From: Armatimonadetes bacterium UBA5419
Lineage (GTDB): Bacteria > Armatimonadota > UBA10988
Length of the DNA stretch: 11,487 nt
Direction of reading: 5' to 3'
NCBI GenBank assembly: GCA_002409445.1
Contig: DHNJ01000059.1
Coordinates: 1-11,487 of the forward strand
Shown one piece after another: positions 5,959 through 11,487 of this stretch. The position numbers and the translations under genes were made by a program. The first letter of the stretch is position 1; every line of letters begins with the position of its first letter. Below the pieces are notes generated by a model. That model was not told where the DNA came from and made no database searches. It saw nothing but the letters and a program-made list of their open reading frames with translations.

Positions 5959-6670
5959 GCTCCACCTCGAGCCCGACCGCCGCCCGCAGCCGCTTCAGTT
6001 CACCGATCTTCAGCGGCCGCGCACCACCCACCCGCAGTTCGCCCAGCTCCAGCGGCCCGAACAGCCGCCGCTGCAACAGCAGCACCTCGAGCCCGACCGC
6101 CTCGAACATCCGCCGCACCTGCCGCGTGCGCCCCTCGGCCAGGACGATCTCAGCGGTGTCGGCGTGGATGTGGCGCACCTGCTTGGCCCGCGCAGGGCCA
6201 TCGTCCAATTCCACTCCGTCGCGCAGCTGACGCAGCGCTTGCTCCGACGGCCATGGCTTGGTCACCACGCGGTACAGCTTCTCAACTCCCCAGCGTGGGT
6301 GGGTCAGGCGGTGGGTCAACTCGCCGTCGTTGGTCAGCAGCAACAGGCCGCTCGAGTCGTAGTCGAGCCGGCCGACGGTGTGCAGCGTGCGGTCGATGTC
6401 GTAGAGCAGGTCGTAGACGGTCGGTCGGCCCGCGGGGTCGGAGCGGGTGGTGACGACGCCGACGGGCTTGTGCAGGATAACGTAGCGCAGCTTGACGCCC
6501 GGGTCGATGCGCTGGCCGTCGACCTCGATGATGTCGGTCGGCGCGGCCTTGGTGCCGAGTTCGGTGACGACCTTGCCGTTAACGCGAACGCGGCCGTCGC
6601 GGATGAGCTGTTCCGCGGCGCGCCGCGAGCAGACGCCGGCGGCGGCGACGAGCTTCTGTACGCGCTCCAT
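5918..6670 (-). CDS. rluB: 23S rRNA pseudouridine synthase, RluB type
   Basis: A 250-residue RsuA/RluB-family enzyme that isomerises a uridine in rRNA to pseudouridine during ribosome maturation; by homology the target is in the peptidyl-transferase region of 23S rRNA (E. coli U2605). The N-terminal S4 RNA-binding domain spans about residues 1-60 (MERVQKLVAAAGVCSRRAAE). GRLDYDSSGLLLLTNDGEL (100-118) contains the catalytic aspartate D103, and KLYRV (131-135) and EGRTRQVRRMFEAVG (179-193) are the later family motifs. The start is fixed by the family N-terminus and by GGGAG nine bases upstream (6680-6684). It is the last gene of the minus-strand operon: its first 92 bases overlap the carboxypeptidase gene, and its last 41 overlap the convergent SUMF1-sialidase gene. 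The tail after about residue 237 is proline- and alanine-rich. RsuA, RluE or RluF are the alternatives. Confidence 0.92.
   Translation of the reverse strand: MERVQKLVAAAGVCSRRAAEQLIRDGRVRVNGKVVTELGTKAAPTDIIEVDGQRIDPGVKLRYVILHKPVGVVTTRSDPAGRPTVYDLLYDIDRTLHTVGRLDYDSSGLLLLTNDGELTHRLTHPRWGVEKLYRVVTKPWPSEQALRQLRDGVELDDGPARAKQVRHIHADTAEIVLAEGRTRQVRRMFEAVGLEVLLLQRRLFGPLELGELRVGGARPLKIGELKRLRAAVGLEVEPTPRASAARAKPD
5963..5981. repeat. 19-base direct repeat inside rluB, copy 1
   Basis: CACCTCGAGCCCGACCGCC recurs perfectly at 6083-6101, exactly 120 bases (40 codons) away and in the same reading frame. Both copies encode AVGLEV in RluB (residues 231-236 here, 191-196 in the other copy). No wider similarity surrounds the copies. 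Confidence 0.8.
6083..6101. repeat. 19-base direct repeat inside rluB, copy 2
   Basis: Perfect second copy of the 19-base word at 5963-5981. It encodes AVGLEV directly after the conserved RRMFE motif, where AVGLEV is normal family sequence, so this is probably the ancestral copy. The match ends abruptly on both sides. Confidence 0.8.
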
Positions 6671-8141
6671 GCCACACCACTCCCAACAACCCCACGCCCA
6701 GCGCCATCAACGCCGTGCGCACACCGCGCACCAGCGGCGCTAGATCCACCGACTGCGCCGCGTGCAGCTCTACGGTCTGGCTGCGCCCGTTCGGCAGCTC
6801 CACGACCGCCTGGCCCAGCACCCGCCCGGCCTCGACCGGCGCGCGCACCTGCGCGACCACCTCGAGTCGCGGCAGCGGCGGCACCGCGTCGCGCGGGTAT
6901 ACCGCGTCGATGCTCTCCTCGGCCACCAGCTGCACACTGGGCTGCGCGCCTAGGCGCACCGGCACATCGACCAGCGGCTGCCCGGCGAGCAGCACCGGCT
7001 GCGTGACCCACTCATCCAGCCCCCAGCGCAGCAGCGCCTCCGCCTCGGCCCAGCGCTCGGAGCCGCTGGCGGACTTCATCGTCACCGCCAGCACCGCCCG
7101 CTCGCCGCGCAGCGCGGCCGCCACCAGGCAGCTGCCTGCCTGCCGCGTGTAGCCGGTCTTGACGCCGATGCACTCAGGATACACCGCCAGGAGCCGGTTG
7201 CGGTTGAACACCGGGCGCCAGGCGGGCTGCGGCGGCGGCGCGGCGAAGGCCGGGCTGGTGGCCGTCGCCGGCAACGCCTTCGGCTCCGCGCCCATGCCCT
7301 GAGTCACGAACTGGCCGTCCATCAGGCAGAGCTCGCGGAAGAACGGGAAGCGCCAAGCCGCCATCGTGAACAGCAGCAGGTCGTAGGCGCAGGTGTAGTG
7401 GTCGTCGCCGCCAGCCGAGCGGCCCTCCAGGTCGACGTGCAGGCCGTGCGGGTTCATGAAATGCGAGTTGACCGCGCCCAGCTCCGCGGCGCGCGTGTTC
7501 ATCCGCTCGACGAAGACCGCCGCGTCGCCGCCGCCCACGTGCTCGGCGACCGCGCGCGAGGCGTCGTTCGCGCTGCGGACCATCACGCCGATCAGCAGGT
7601 CGTGCAACGTCATCCGCTCGCCCGGCCAGAACCAGAGCGCGCTCTCCGGTGTCTCGCGCGCGGTCTGGCTGATGGCGACCATGTCGCTCATCTTGACCTC
7701 ACCGGCCTCAATCGCCTCGAGGGCCAGCAGTGTGGTCAGGATCTTGGTCGTGCTGGCCGGATGCAGGCGTTTGGTCAGGTCGTTGCCGTAGAGGATCTGG
7801 CCCGTGGCCACGTCGACCACCCCGGCCGCCTCGCAGGTGAACGGCAGGCCGTCCGGCCGCGCCGGCGTGAAGGCGGGGTTCTCCGGCGGCGCCGAGTTGG
7901 CCGGCGCGAGCACACCGGGCGCCGGCCCCTCGGCCGCGCGCGGGTCGATCGGTACGACCTTGCGTCCGTCGTCGGTCAGCGGGTCCGTGGTGACCGGCGC
8001 GCCATCCGGTTCGTCCGCCGCGACCTCAATCTTGTGCGCGACGGCAGCCTCCTCGCCGTCGGCGGAATCGCCCTGCGCCCAGGCCGGTGCGAGCGGCAGC
8101 CAGGCACAGAGCAGCCAGAGCCAGGCGACGCGCAGCCTCAC
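6579..8141 (-). CDS. D-alanyl-D-alanine carboxypeptidase (PBP5/DacF type, peptidase S11)
   Basis: A 520-residue penicillin-binding protein that removes the terminal D-alanine of peptidoglycan stem peptides outside the cytoplasmic membrane. Residues 1-22 form a signal peptide with a likely cleavage site at AWA/Q. A linker rich in proline and acidic residues runs to about 98. The active-site motifs are STTK (S130 nucleophile, K133), SAN (190-192) and KTG (328-330). A PBP5-type C-terminal beta domain occupies about 380-465, a hydrophobic anchor follows at about 475-491, and the tail of about 30 residues is very arginine-rich. The GTG start at 8141 overlaps the scpB stop by four bases (GTGA) and has GGAGGAG eight bases upstream, so translation is probably coupled. 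The frame is open further upstream inside scpB, but nothing there looks like this family. The last 92 bases overlap rluB. Which dac paralogue this is cannot be decided. Confidence 0.93.
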   Translation of the reverse strand: MRLRVAWLWLLCAWLPLAPAWAQGDSADGEEAAVAHKIEVAADEPDGAPVTTDPLTDDGRKVVPIDPRAAEGPAPGVLAPANSAPPENPAFTPARPDGLPFTCEAAGVVDVATGQILYGNDLTKRLHPASTTKILTTLLALEAIEAGEVKMSDMVAISQTARETPESALWFWPGERMTLHDLLIGVMVRSANDASRAVAEHVGGGDAAVFVERMNTRAAELGAVNSHFMNPHGLHVDLEGRSAGGDDHYTCAYDLLLFTMAAWRFPFFRELCLMDGQFVTQGMGAEPKALPATATSPAFAAPPPQPAWRPVFNRNRLLAVYPECIGVKTGYTRQAGSCLVAAALRGERAVLAVTMKSASGSERWAEAEALLRWGLDEWVTQPVLLAGQPLVDVPVRLGAQPSVQLVAEESIDAVYPRDAVPPLPRLEVVAQVRAPVEAGRVLGQAVVELPNGRSQTVELHAAQSVDLAPLVRGVRTALMALGVGLLGVVWHGARTEARRRRRRLLAARRGTAHPRRPRSR

Positions 8142-8689
8142 GACTCGAGCTCCTCCAGCCGCGGTAGGTCGTCCAGTTCGGCTAGGCCGAACTCCTCCAG
8201 GAACCGCGCCGAGGTGCCGTAGGTCAGCGGCTGGCCCGGCTTGTCCGCCCGGCGGCCGCGCAGCTCGACTAGCTCCAACTCGATCAGCGCCCGCAGCGTG
8301 CCCGAGCAGTCGACACCGCGCACCGCCTCGACCTCCGCGCGCGTCACCGGCTGCCGGTAGGCGACCACCGCGAGGGTCTCCAGGCGGGCCGGCGAGAGGC
8401 GCTTGGCCGGCGGCTTGAGCAGCTCGCGCACCGGGCCGGCATATTGCGGCCGCGTCGCCAGCCGCCACCCGCCTGCCAGCGCCAGCAGCGTGATGCCCCG
8501 CGGCGCCAGGTCGGCGGCTAGCTGCTCCAACGCCGCCGTCATCGCCTCCGGCTCCACCCCGGCCGCCGCGGCCAGCTCGTCCAGCGTCAGCACGCGGCCG
8601 GCGGCGAACAGCAGCGCCTCGGCCACCGGCGCGAGGGCGCGCGGGTCGCTCGGCGCGGGCGGTTCGGGCAGGACGGGTTCAGCGGCCAT
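8138..8689 (-). CDS. scpB: Segregation and condensation protein B
   Basis: A 183-residue winged-helix kleisin-associated protein that dimerises and, with ScpA, bridges the SMC ATPase heads during chromosome condensation and segregation. Typical family sequence is present: EALLFAAGRVLTLDELA (about 24-40), SPARLETLAVVAYRQPVTRAE (about 99-119), RGVDCSGTLRALIE (about 124-137), and the C-terminal TYGTSARFLEEFGLAELDDLP (about 156-176). I chose ATG at 8689, 11 bases inside the end of scpA, because GGAGG lies just upstream (8694-8698, a short four-base spacing) and the resulting length is normal. An in-frame ATG at 8728 would add 13 low-complexity residues. The end overlaps the carboxypeptidase start by four bases. 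Confidence 0.93.
   Translation of the reverse strand: MAAEPVLPEPPAPSDPRALAPVAEALLFAAGRVLTLDELAAAAGVEPEAMTAALEQLAADLAPRGITLLALAGGWRLATRPQYAGPVRELLKPPAKRLSPARLETLAVVAYRQPVTRAEVEAVRGVDCSGTLRALIELELVELRGRRADKPGQPLTYGTSARFLEEFGLAELDDLPRLEELES
8150..8156 (-). promoter_or_regulatory. Strong ribosome binding site of the carboxypeptidase gene
   Basis: GGAGGAG lies eight bases before the GTG at 8141, inside the last codons of scpB. It fixes the carboxypeptidase start and supports translational coupling through the GTGA overlap. Confidence 0.75.
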
Positions 8690-9470
8690 TCCGCCTCCCC
8701 GCCCCGCGCTCCAGCCAGAGCTCGCCAAACAGGCCCTCCTGCCGCGCGATCAACTGCCCGCCGCGGATCAGCTCGAGCAGCGCCATGAACGTCACCGCCA
8801 TCTCGAGCCGCGTCGCCGTCGCGGCGAAGATCGTATCGAAGCGCACCGCCCCCTCGCGGACCAGGCCCAGCAGCCGCACCGAGCGTTCGGCGACTGTATG
8901 CACCTGCTCGCGCACCGCCGGCACCTCGGGCACGACACTCCGCGCCAGCGCACGCTCGAAGGCCTGGACCAGGGCGGTCATCGTCATCGGGCGCAACTCG
9001 ACGCGGCCCGCGTCGTGTTCCTCGCCCGGCCCCAGCGCCAGCCGCTCGCGTTCGCGCGCCAGGTCACCCAGCAGCTGCGCCGCCTGGCGGAAGGTCTCGT
9101 AGTCCAGCAGCAGCCGGACCAGCTCCGCGCGCGGGTCCTCGGCCTCCTCCTCGCCCTCGACGGGCGGCGGCTTGGGCAGGAGCATGCGCGCCTTGATCTG
9201 CATCAGCGTGGCGGCCATGACCATGAACTCGCCGGCCAGCGGCACGCGGTTCTGCTGCAGGTCGGCCAGCGCCGCCAGGTATTGGTCGGTGATGCTGGCG
9301 ATGGGGATGTCGAAGATGTCGATCTGCTCGCGCCGGATCAGCGAGAGCAGCAGGTCGAGCGGGCCCGAGAAGGCTTCGAGCTCGACCGGGTAGCCGCGAT
9401 ACTGGAGAGGCTCGCTCGCCGCGGCCGAGCGCTGCGGGCGCGTCGCGCGCTGGCGCGTCGCCGTCAGCAC
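8679..9470 (-). CDS. scpA: Segregation and condensation protein A (kleisin)
   Basis: A 263-residue kleisin that links the two heads of the SMC dimer and binds ScpB, forming the bacterial condensin. The N-terminal SMC-binding helical region is typical: LEAFSGPLDLLLSLIRREQ (31-49), then IDIFDIPIASITDQYL and EFMVMAATLMQIKARMLLP (81-99). An acidic linker follows (about 105-112). The C-terminal winged helix contains RLEMAVTFMALLELIRGG (221-238). No ATG precedes the conserved N-terminal motif. The GTG at 9470, seven bases inside the end of trpS, gives a normal-length protein, but no clear Shine-Dalgarno precedes it, so the exact start is less sure than the gene. Translation may depend on coupling to trpS. 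The end overlaps scpB by 11 bases, consistent with matched synthesis of the two partners. Confidence 0.93.
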   Translation of the reverse strand: MLTATRQRATRPQRSAAASEPLQYRGYPVELEAFSGPLDLLLSLIRREQIDIFDIPIASITDQYLAALADLQQNRVPLAGEFMVMAATLMQIKARMLLPKPPPVEGEEEAEDPRAELVRLLLDYETFRQAAQLLGDLARERERLALGPGEEHDAGRVELRPMTMTALVQAFERALARSVVPEVPAVREQVHTVAERSVRLLGLVREGAVRFDTIFAATATRLEMAVTFMALLELIRGGQLIARQEGLFGELWLERGAGRRNGR

Positions 9471-10435
9471 GGGTCGGCGAACCCGCTGGCCAGGCGGCAG
9501 GCGTCGGTCACGCGCCGGGCAACCACATGCGCCCGCTCGGCCCCGTCGCGCAGGACCTCCCGCACGTAGCCCGGGTCGGCCTTCAGCTCCGCATAGCGCG
9601 TGCGCAGCGGCGCCAGGCCCCCGAGCAGCCGCTCCAACAGCAGCTTCTTCGACCCGCCATAGCCGATCGCGCCGGTCCGGTACTGCTCCGCCAGCTCGTC
9701 CAGCCCCTCCGGCCCAAACAGGCGGTGCAGCGCGAACACGGTGCAATTGTCCGGGTCCAGCGGCGTGCCCATCGGCGTGGAGTCGGTGACGATGCTCATG
9801 ACCTTCTTCTTGAGCGCCTTCTCCTCCTCGAACAGACCCAGCGTGTTGCCGTAGCTCTTCGACATCTTCCGCCCGTCGGTCCCCGGCACGCGCAGCGCGG
9901 TCTTGGCCAAGCGGTAGGTCGGCAGCTTGAGCGTCTCGCCGAACGTGTTGTTGAAGTATTCCGCCATGTCGCGGGTCATCTCGACGTGCTGCACCTGGTC
10001 CTCGCCCACGGGCACGACGTCGGCCTCATAGGCCAGGATGTCGGCGGCCATCAGCAGCGGGTAGTTGAACAGGCCCATCGACACTGGCCGGTCCTCGTCG
10101 CGCGCGGCCTTGTAGGCGTGGGCGCGTTCGAGCAGGCCCATGCCCGTGACGCAACTGAGCAGCCAGGTCAGCTCGCAGACCTCGGGCACGTCGCTCTGGC
10201 GCCAGAGCACCGTCCGCGCCGGATCGAGGCCGCAGGCCATGTACTGGGTGGCGATCTCGAGGCTGTTCGAGCGCAACTGGCGGGCGTCCTGGACCGTGGT
10301 CAGGGCGTGGTAGTCGGCGATGAAAATGTAGTTGTCCTCGGTCTCCTGCAGCTGCACAAACTGCTGGACCGCGCCGAACCAGTTGCCCAGATGCAGCATC
10401 TCGGCCGACGGCTTGACACCCGAAAGTACGCGCAT
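9464..10435 (-). CDS. trpS: Tryptophanyl-tRNA synthetase
   Basis: A 323-residue class I synthetase that charges tRNA-Trp with tryptophan in the cytoplasm; the length is typical of bacterial TrpS. The N-terminus MRVLSGVKPSAEMLHLGN has the HIGH-equivalent HLGN at 15-18. VPVGEDQVQHVEMTRDMA (141-158) and GRKMSKSYGN (188-197, with KMSKS at 190-194) are the expected Rossmann-fold signatures, and PLLMAADILAYEAD (126-139) lines the tryptophan and ATP pocket. The ATG at 10435 is preceded by AAGGAG with five bases spacing. The frame is open further upstream inside the protease gene, but the sequence there is not synthetase-like. It follows the M50 protease gene after 20 bases and overlaps scpA by seven. 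Confidence 0.96.
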   Translation of the reverse strand: MRVLSGVKPSAEMLHLGNWFGAVQQFVQLQETEDNYIFIADYHALTTVQDARQLRSNSLEIATQYMACGLDPARTVLWRQSDVPEVCELTWLLSCVTGMGLLERAHAYKAARDEDRPVSMGLFNYPLLMAADILAYEADVVPVGEDQVQHVEMTRDMAEYFNNTFGETLKLPTYRLAKTALRVPGTDGRKMSKSYGNTLGLFEEEKALKKKVMSIVTDSTPMGTPLDPDNCTVFALHRLFGPEGLDELAEQYRTGAIGYGGSKKLLLERLLGGLAPLRTRYAELKADPGYVREVLRDGAERAHVVARRVTDACRLASGFADPC

Positions 10436-10440
10436 GGAAG

Positions 10441-10446
10441 CTCCTT
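10441..10446 (-). promoter_or_regulatory. Ribosome binding site of trpS
   Basis: AAGGAG lies five bases before the ATG at 10435, in the 20-base gap after the protease gene. It decides the trpS start against an upstream open extension. Confidence 0.8.
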
Positions 10447-10455
10447 CGTGAACGA

Positions 10456-11157
10456 CTACGCCAACAGGCCGACTAGCCAGAAGTAGACCTGCTTCAACGG
10501 CCAGCCAATCCACCACTCGGTCACGCCGAAGTACATCAGCGCCAAGACGATGATGAAGCCGTACGGCGCCAGCCGAGCCAGGAACTGCGCCCCGCGCCAG
10601 CCGACCACGCTCATCAGCGCGTGGCCGCCATCGAGCGGGGGAATGGGCAGCAGGTTGAACAGCATCAGCACGAGATTGATGATCAGGTAGTAGCTGACCA
10701 GGGCCGGCAGGATGACCTGCAGCGGCGCGCCGCCCATGACCAGCGCGCCCAAGCCCGCGGACATCACCAGCGCCAGCGACTCGATCACCGGCCACGCTGC
10801 CAATCGCATCAGCACCAACACCAGCAGCGCCACCGCGGCCTGCAGCAGGTTGCTCAGCGGTCCGGCGAGCGACACCCACCACATCGCCTTCAGCGGCTCG
10901 CGCGCGTTGCCCAGGCGCACCGGCACCGGCTTGGCCCAGCCGAAGCCGAAGCCCGCCAGCGATGAGATGACGAACATTAGCGTGCCCATCGGGTCGAGAT
11001 GGGCCAGGGGGTTCAGCGTCAGTCGGCCCTCTTGTTCCGCCGTCGGGTCGCCGAACTTGCGCGCCACCCAGCCGTGGGCGACCTCGTGGACCGTCAGGGC
11101 GAACATGAACAGCGGCAGGCCCAGAAGCAACCCAATCAGGCGTGTGCTGTCAATCAT
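10456..11157 (-). CDS. Site-2-protease-type membrane metalloprotease (peptidase M50)
   Basis: A 233-residue integral membrane zinc protease of the compact M50 group (FAD/YwhC-like, without a PDZ domain). HEVAH at 24-28 lies in the first membrane helix and supplies two zinc ligands and the catalytic glutamate E25. NLLPIPPLDGGH (168-179) supplies the third ligand, D176. NPLAHLDPMGTL (49-60) and SLAGPLSNLL (96-105) are other hallmarks of this group. About six hydrophobic segments are visible (roughly 5-27, 56-75, 94-118, 124-143, 149-170 and 198-216). The physiological substrate is unknown; related enzymes cleave membrane-embedded segments of regulatory proteins. ATG at 11157 overlaps the stop of the CCA-adding enzyme gene by eight bases and has GAGG nine bases upstream. 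Genes of this group often sit beside trpS and scpA in other bacteria, so the neighbourhood is conventional. Confidence 0.92.
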   Translation of the reverse strand: MIDSTRLIGLLLGLPLFMFALTVHEVAHGWVARKFGDPTAEQEGRLTLNPLAHLDPMGTLMFVISSLAGFGFGWAKPVPVRLGNAREPLKAMWWVSLAGPLSNLLQAAVALLVLVLMRLAAWPVIESLALVMSAGLGALVMGGAPLQVILPALVSYYLIINLVLMLFNLLPIPPLDGGHALMSVVGWRGAQFLARLAPYGFIIVLALMYFGVTEWWIGWPLKQVYFWLVGLLA

Positions 11158-11487
11158 CCGGTTGTACCTCGTCGCGCGCCCGCCAGGCCGCGACCAGCGC
11201 GCGTTCGCCGGCCTCGTCGCTGACCAGACCGTCGATCCGCGCCGCGCGGAGCCGCGCTAGCAAGCGCCCCAGCACCGGCCCCCGCGGGCAGCCGAGAGCC
11301 AGCAGCGCGTGGCCATCGAGCGCCGGCCGCAGGTCGCGGTGCTCTCTGCGATAGGTTACCACAGCCCGCGCTAACGACGGCCGCGCCGCGGCCGTTCGCA
11401 ACAGCTGTCCATCGCTCAGCCGATCCCACGCCGCCGCCCGCCGCGACGCCCGCCGCTCGCCCCAGACCACCGGCGGCAGCGGCGTCG
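11150..11487 (-). CDS. cca: CCA-adding tRNA nucleotidyltransferase / poly(A) polymerase family, C-terminal fragment
   Basis: About 112 residues of a protein whose N-terminus lies beyond the right edge. The frame stays open through base 11487 with no credible start, so the GTG near 11470 is treated as internal. The C-terminal part carries the pattern of the CCA-adding enzyme tail domain: LDGHALLALGCPRGPVLGRL, then LLARLRAARIDGLVS, matching the usual (I/L)xGxDLxxLGxxxGPxxGxxL...DG form. Such enzymes add CCA to tRNA 3' ends without a template. The nucleotidyltransferase head is outside the window, so poly(A) polymerase or a split A-adding/CC-adding type cannot be excluded. A CCA activity is needed here, since the tRNA-Pro in this window does not encode its CCA. 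It is the most upstream visible gene of the operon and overlaps the M50 gene by eight bases. Confidence 0.75.
   Translation of the reverse strand, partial: TPLPPVVWGERRASRRAAAWDRLSDGQLLRTAAARPSLARAVVTYRREHRDLRPALDGHALLALGCPRGPVLGRLLARLRAARIDGLVSDEAGERALVAAWRARDEVQPDD

Noticed and set aside
8142..8468. Upstream extension of the carboxypeptidase frame through scpB
   Set aside because: It would bury the signal peptide internally; the GTG at 8141 has a strong Shine-Dalgarno and a GTGA overlap with scpB.
8690..8728. Upstream ATG start for scpB at 8728
   Set aside because: It adds 13 low-complexity residues deeper inside scpA; the ATG at 8689 has GGAGG just upstream and gives a normal length.
10436..10882. 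Upstream extension of the trpS frame into the M50 gene
   Set aside because: There is no synthetase-like sequence there; the canonical MRVLSG N-terminus starts at 10435 behind AAGGAG.
1..11487. CRISPR array, insertion sequence, prophage or toxin-antitoxin pair
   Set aside because: No regularly spaced repeats, transposase or integrase motifs, terminal inverted repeats or small paired genes were seen on either strand.

Overview
The window is G+C-rich bacterial chromosome with tightly packed genes. No phage, insertion sequence, CRISPR array or other mobile element is visible, and no stretch longer than about 110 bases lacks a gene. Clear Shine-Dalgarno motifs, several GTG starts and a penicillin-binding-type D-Ala-D-Ala carboxypeptidase with a signal peptide indicate a peptidoglycan-bearing bacterium. 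The phylum cannot be fixed from this sequence. The housekeeping gene order resembles that of several phyla, while an intracellular GH38 mannosidase and a SUMF1-sialidase-like fusion suggest a saccharolytic, carbohydrate-scavenging lifestyle.

Left part (1-3170, + strand): the C-terminal 164 residues of an unrecognised protein are followed after 71 bases by a complete GH38 alpha-mannosidase with its own Shine-Dalgarno and GTG start. Middle (3179-3899, - strand): shikimate kinase (aroK), then a self-contained tRNA-Pro(CGG) unit. The tRNA promoter has a -35 box containing the aroK stop codon, and a hairpin/T-rich terminator follows the gene. A 106-base divergent intergenic region (3900-4005) separates aroK from a + strand gene for a 650-residue fusion of a SUMF1 (formylglycine-generating-enzyme-like) domain and a sialidase-fold Asp-box domain.

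Right part (5918-11487, - strand): a compressed housekeeping operon, read from the right edge: CCA-adding enzyme (C-terminal part), M50 site-2-type protease, trpS, scpA, scpB, D-Ala-D-Ala carboxypeptidase and rluB. Neighbouring genes overlap by 8, 7, 11, 4 and 92 bases; the only gap is 20 bases, before trpS. The operon joins tRNA maturation and charging, chromosome condensation (ScpAB with SMC), cell-wall trimming and 23S rRNA pseudouridylation. Its last gene overlaps the end of the SUMF1-sialidase gene tail to tail by 41 bases.

Most of the window is ordinary housekeeping sequence. The least conventional item is the SUMF1-sialidase fusion, whose SUMF1 domain lacks both active-site cysteines of true formylglycine-generating enzymes and which has no export signal. 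I saw no convincing evidence of a wholly new multi-gene system.
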